A DNA stretch of 64,000 bases from Anticarsia gemmatalis (taxonomy: Eukaryota; Arthropoda; Insecta; Lepidoptera; Erebidae). The position numbers were made by a program, and so were the translations under genes. Below the pieces are notes generated by a model. That model was not told where the DNA came from. It ran no database searches and saw only the letters and a list, made by a program, of their open reading frames with translations. How positions within the stretch are numbered: the stretch's first letter is position 1; each line of letters starts with the position of its first letter. Location: assembly GCF_050436995.1 (NCBI RefSeq), contig NC_134747.1:9989501-10053500 (forward strand), given 5' to 3'. Positions 62,061 through 64,000 of the stretch are shown here, piece by piece.

Positions 62061-63849
62061 ATTCTGGTGTTTGTTTTATTATTAAACAACAATTCATCCT
62101 TATTACAAAACTGCCAATATTACCAGTAGTACCTTAAAATGGTGGCATGTAATAGTAGCAACTACATGATAACGGATAGTGCAAACATAAAATAAACAGG
62201 TGTACGTACTATGACTTGATAATATGCGAAGAAATAGTAGATAGTAAGTTGGTAGGTGGATCCGTTAATACATGCGAATACCTTGACTGACCAACTGTTT
62301 ATTTAAATAGTGCCCTGTCGTCTGTAAGCCTAATTAAGGAATGGGATGACTCACGAATTTACCGCGTGTGCTCTTTGCGAACTGCTTAGAATTTTCGTTT
62401 AGACCTAGAAGAATAATTTATGCAAGGAGGAAATATAAATTATCCGTTAATGTTACATCTATGAGATGCAAAATGCAAAGTGTACCTACTTAACTACCTA
62501 TTATTTACTTCATGAATATGATACATGTTTATAACAAATTATGAAACCAATATTTATCTCCTACATCCCATTTTAAATCGACATAAAAATAATGACATTA
62601 TTATCAGTCAACGTATATTAAAATACATGAATAATAAATAAGTATATGGTAAACATTACAATCTACCTGAGTTATTCACATTTTTTTTACTTAAGCATTT
62701 AATTGTACGGCATAGCAAAATAAATTAGAGAACTTTTTTATCCCACTTAACGTAAACTTAAGACACAGTTGGACCTTTACATCTGGATATCGTTTTACAA
62801 GTGGTTCCTCTATTAATCAGCTACATAAGTTGATTGTTTGACAGCTTTTAGATAGCAAAGTTGTCGAAATGAGTGTAAACTTAATAAATAACTTAGCAAT
62901 ATGGTAAAATAGGACAGTTGGGATTGAACCTTGACTGACACCAGAAGTCAGTAGTTAAAATTGTGTGTGACTCCAGACTACCCGGAACGTTTTTCCTTCG
63001 CTATATAGGTACTGGTAAGAACTTTAGAGTTTTATATGTTTTGATATAACCTATTAAGTACTACTGCTTAATAACAATAATGGCTGGTTTCGCCACTTTA
63101 AAATGAGCAGCACTTGCATAATAAGTGTATTTTTTCATACATTTGCTGTCACTTTATCTATTAGATAAGTGACCTATAAGTCGTGGATCTGGCCCTTTTA
63201 CTTTAAAGTGGAGACGATAACATGATAATGCTAGTTTACAACACAAACAACACAACACAAACTTCCGTGTGTCCTAGTTAACAGTTTGTATTCTAATCTG
63301 AAAGTATTTTACTTGGTTTAACGATTATATTTAGACGTAACAAAACGTAAGTAGTAACTGAGCCTAAAATATCAAACATTTTATTAAAATAAGAAAGTTT
63401 ACTTAACCTTATAGCTTTTTGGGTACGTGAGATGTATATGATACAGTCTAAGCAGCTATAAAATATAATAATAACGAATGGAATGACATACAACATGGGC
63501 ACGCCTTAAAACTTTTATAATAACTAAGCACACTATATTATTCAAAATGTTCGTGAAAATCCCACTATAAAGTAATTAATGCAATTCTAATGCAAAACAA
63601 CATGCAAATATGTCATGCATAGTTATTAATTTGTCACAAAATAAACAAACATTCAATTATATAAATGCATCATGCATTGATATTATCGTAAAACATTGCT
63701 TTTAAATGATTACATGGGTTTATCGAATGATAAAGTTATTATAAGCTTTATTTAAAAGGGACAGGACAAAATGTGCGGCATATGTGCAGTATGTGCATTG
63801 ATTTTGTTATATATCAGACAGATATTATTCCACCTTTCAAATGGTAAAA

Positions 63850-64000
63850 GACTACAGTACAATTAAAACGACACCTACAGGGGAGGTGTCGTTTTAATTG
63901 TACTGTAGTCCAGAATTTTGTTCGTACATGTAGGTACAAAATAACAACGATCAACTTACTGATTGGAGATACTCGTAAGCTAATAAGTAATACCGTATAC
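63850..64000. repeat. structured dispersed repeat, copy 2, with a perfect 27-bp terminal hairpin
   Basis: The arms 63850-63876 and 63884-63910 are exact reverse complements around ACAGGGG. The second arm is the start of the repeat shared with copy 1, so the hairpin looks like two element ends head to head. The element runs off the window. Confidence 0.75.

Larger units (their letters stand above)
60887..64000. other. Piezo first intron or upstream region
   Basis: No exon with an ATG and a phase-1 donor that would lead into 60791-60886 was found, so the start codon is missed here or lies beyond 64000. The region is AT-rich and carries two related structured repeats (about 61915-62050 and 63850-64000). 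Confidence 0.5.

Noticed and set aside
61630..62097. 155-codon minus-strand frame
   Set aside because: It overlaps a dispersed repeat, has no recognisable motif and ends in simple sequence; chance frame.

Overview
This is eukaryotic, intron-rich, AT-rich DNA that looks like a moth or butterfly (Lepidoptera). The evidence is small GT-AG introns in insect orthologues, short GC-rich exons in AT-rich surroundings, and several interspersed repeats of lepidopteran type. These include tRNA-derived SINE heads with a perfect B box and LINE-type tails ending in 'attagtatagat' or 'tatataaagat'. No viral, plasmid or bacterial content was seen. All exon models were built by hand from splice signals, reading phase and remembered protein families, so individual boundaries may be off by 1-2 bases.

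Layout, left to right. (1) 1-6.1 kb, minus strand: a multi-exon gene for an unrecognised protein with one C2H2 zinc finger and two hydrophobic segments. One of its introns holds an extraordinary foldback element at 862-2961, with two 810-bp arms, almost identical, around a 480-bp loop. (2) 9.4-19.3 kb, plus strand: three tandem DUF229 genes (alkaline-phosphatase/sulfatase-like fold), each with one coding exon. The first has lost residues the other two keep at the presumed active site. (3) 20.1-21.0 kb, plus strand: a FAM210 (DUF1279) mitochondrial protein in three exons. (4) 22.4-25.75 kb, minus strand: the Ajuba-type LIM protein (jub), a proline-rich N-terminal half plus three LIM domains. 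(5) 26.7-30.2 kb, plus strand: the intronless second-largest subunit of RNA polymerase II (RPB2/RpII140), divergent from jub across about 940 bp. (6) 31.6-60.9 kb, minus strand: Piezo, the mechanosensitive cation channel. About 54 exons were reconstructed in continuous phase, summing to roughly 2,750 residues and lacking only the first coding exon. (7) 60.9-64.0 kb: Piezo first intron or upstream DNA, with two copies of a small structured repeat.

The genes do not form a pathway. Jub is a Hippo-pathway junction protein, Piezo a tension sensor, RPB2 a housekeeping enzyme and FAM210 mitochondrial. Arrangements worth noting are the jub/RPB2 shared upstream region, the RPB2/Piezo tail-to-tail end with poly(A) signals about 25 bp apart, and the DUF229 tandem array.

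The strongest candidates for something new are three. The first is the long hairpin in a host intron, a potential source of long double-stranded RNA that also supplies almost the whole 3' end of that intron. The second is an apparent splice switch in Piezo, where a tandem donor two bases apart fits exactly with inclusion or skipping of two microexons; there are also separate 10-residue and 42-residue cassettes. The third is a DUF229 paralogue that looks like a pseudoenzyme.
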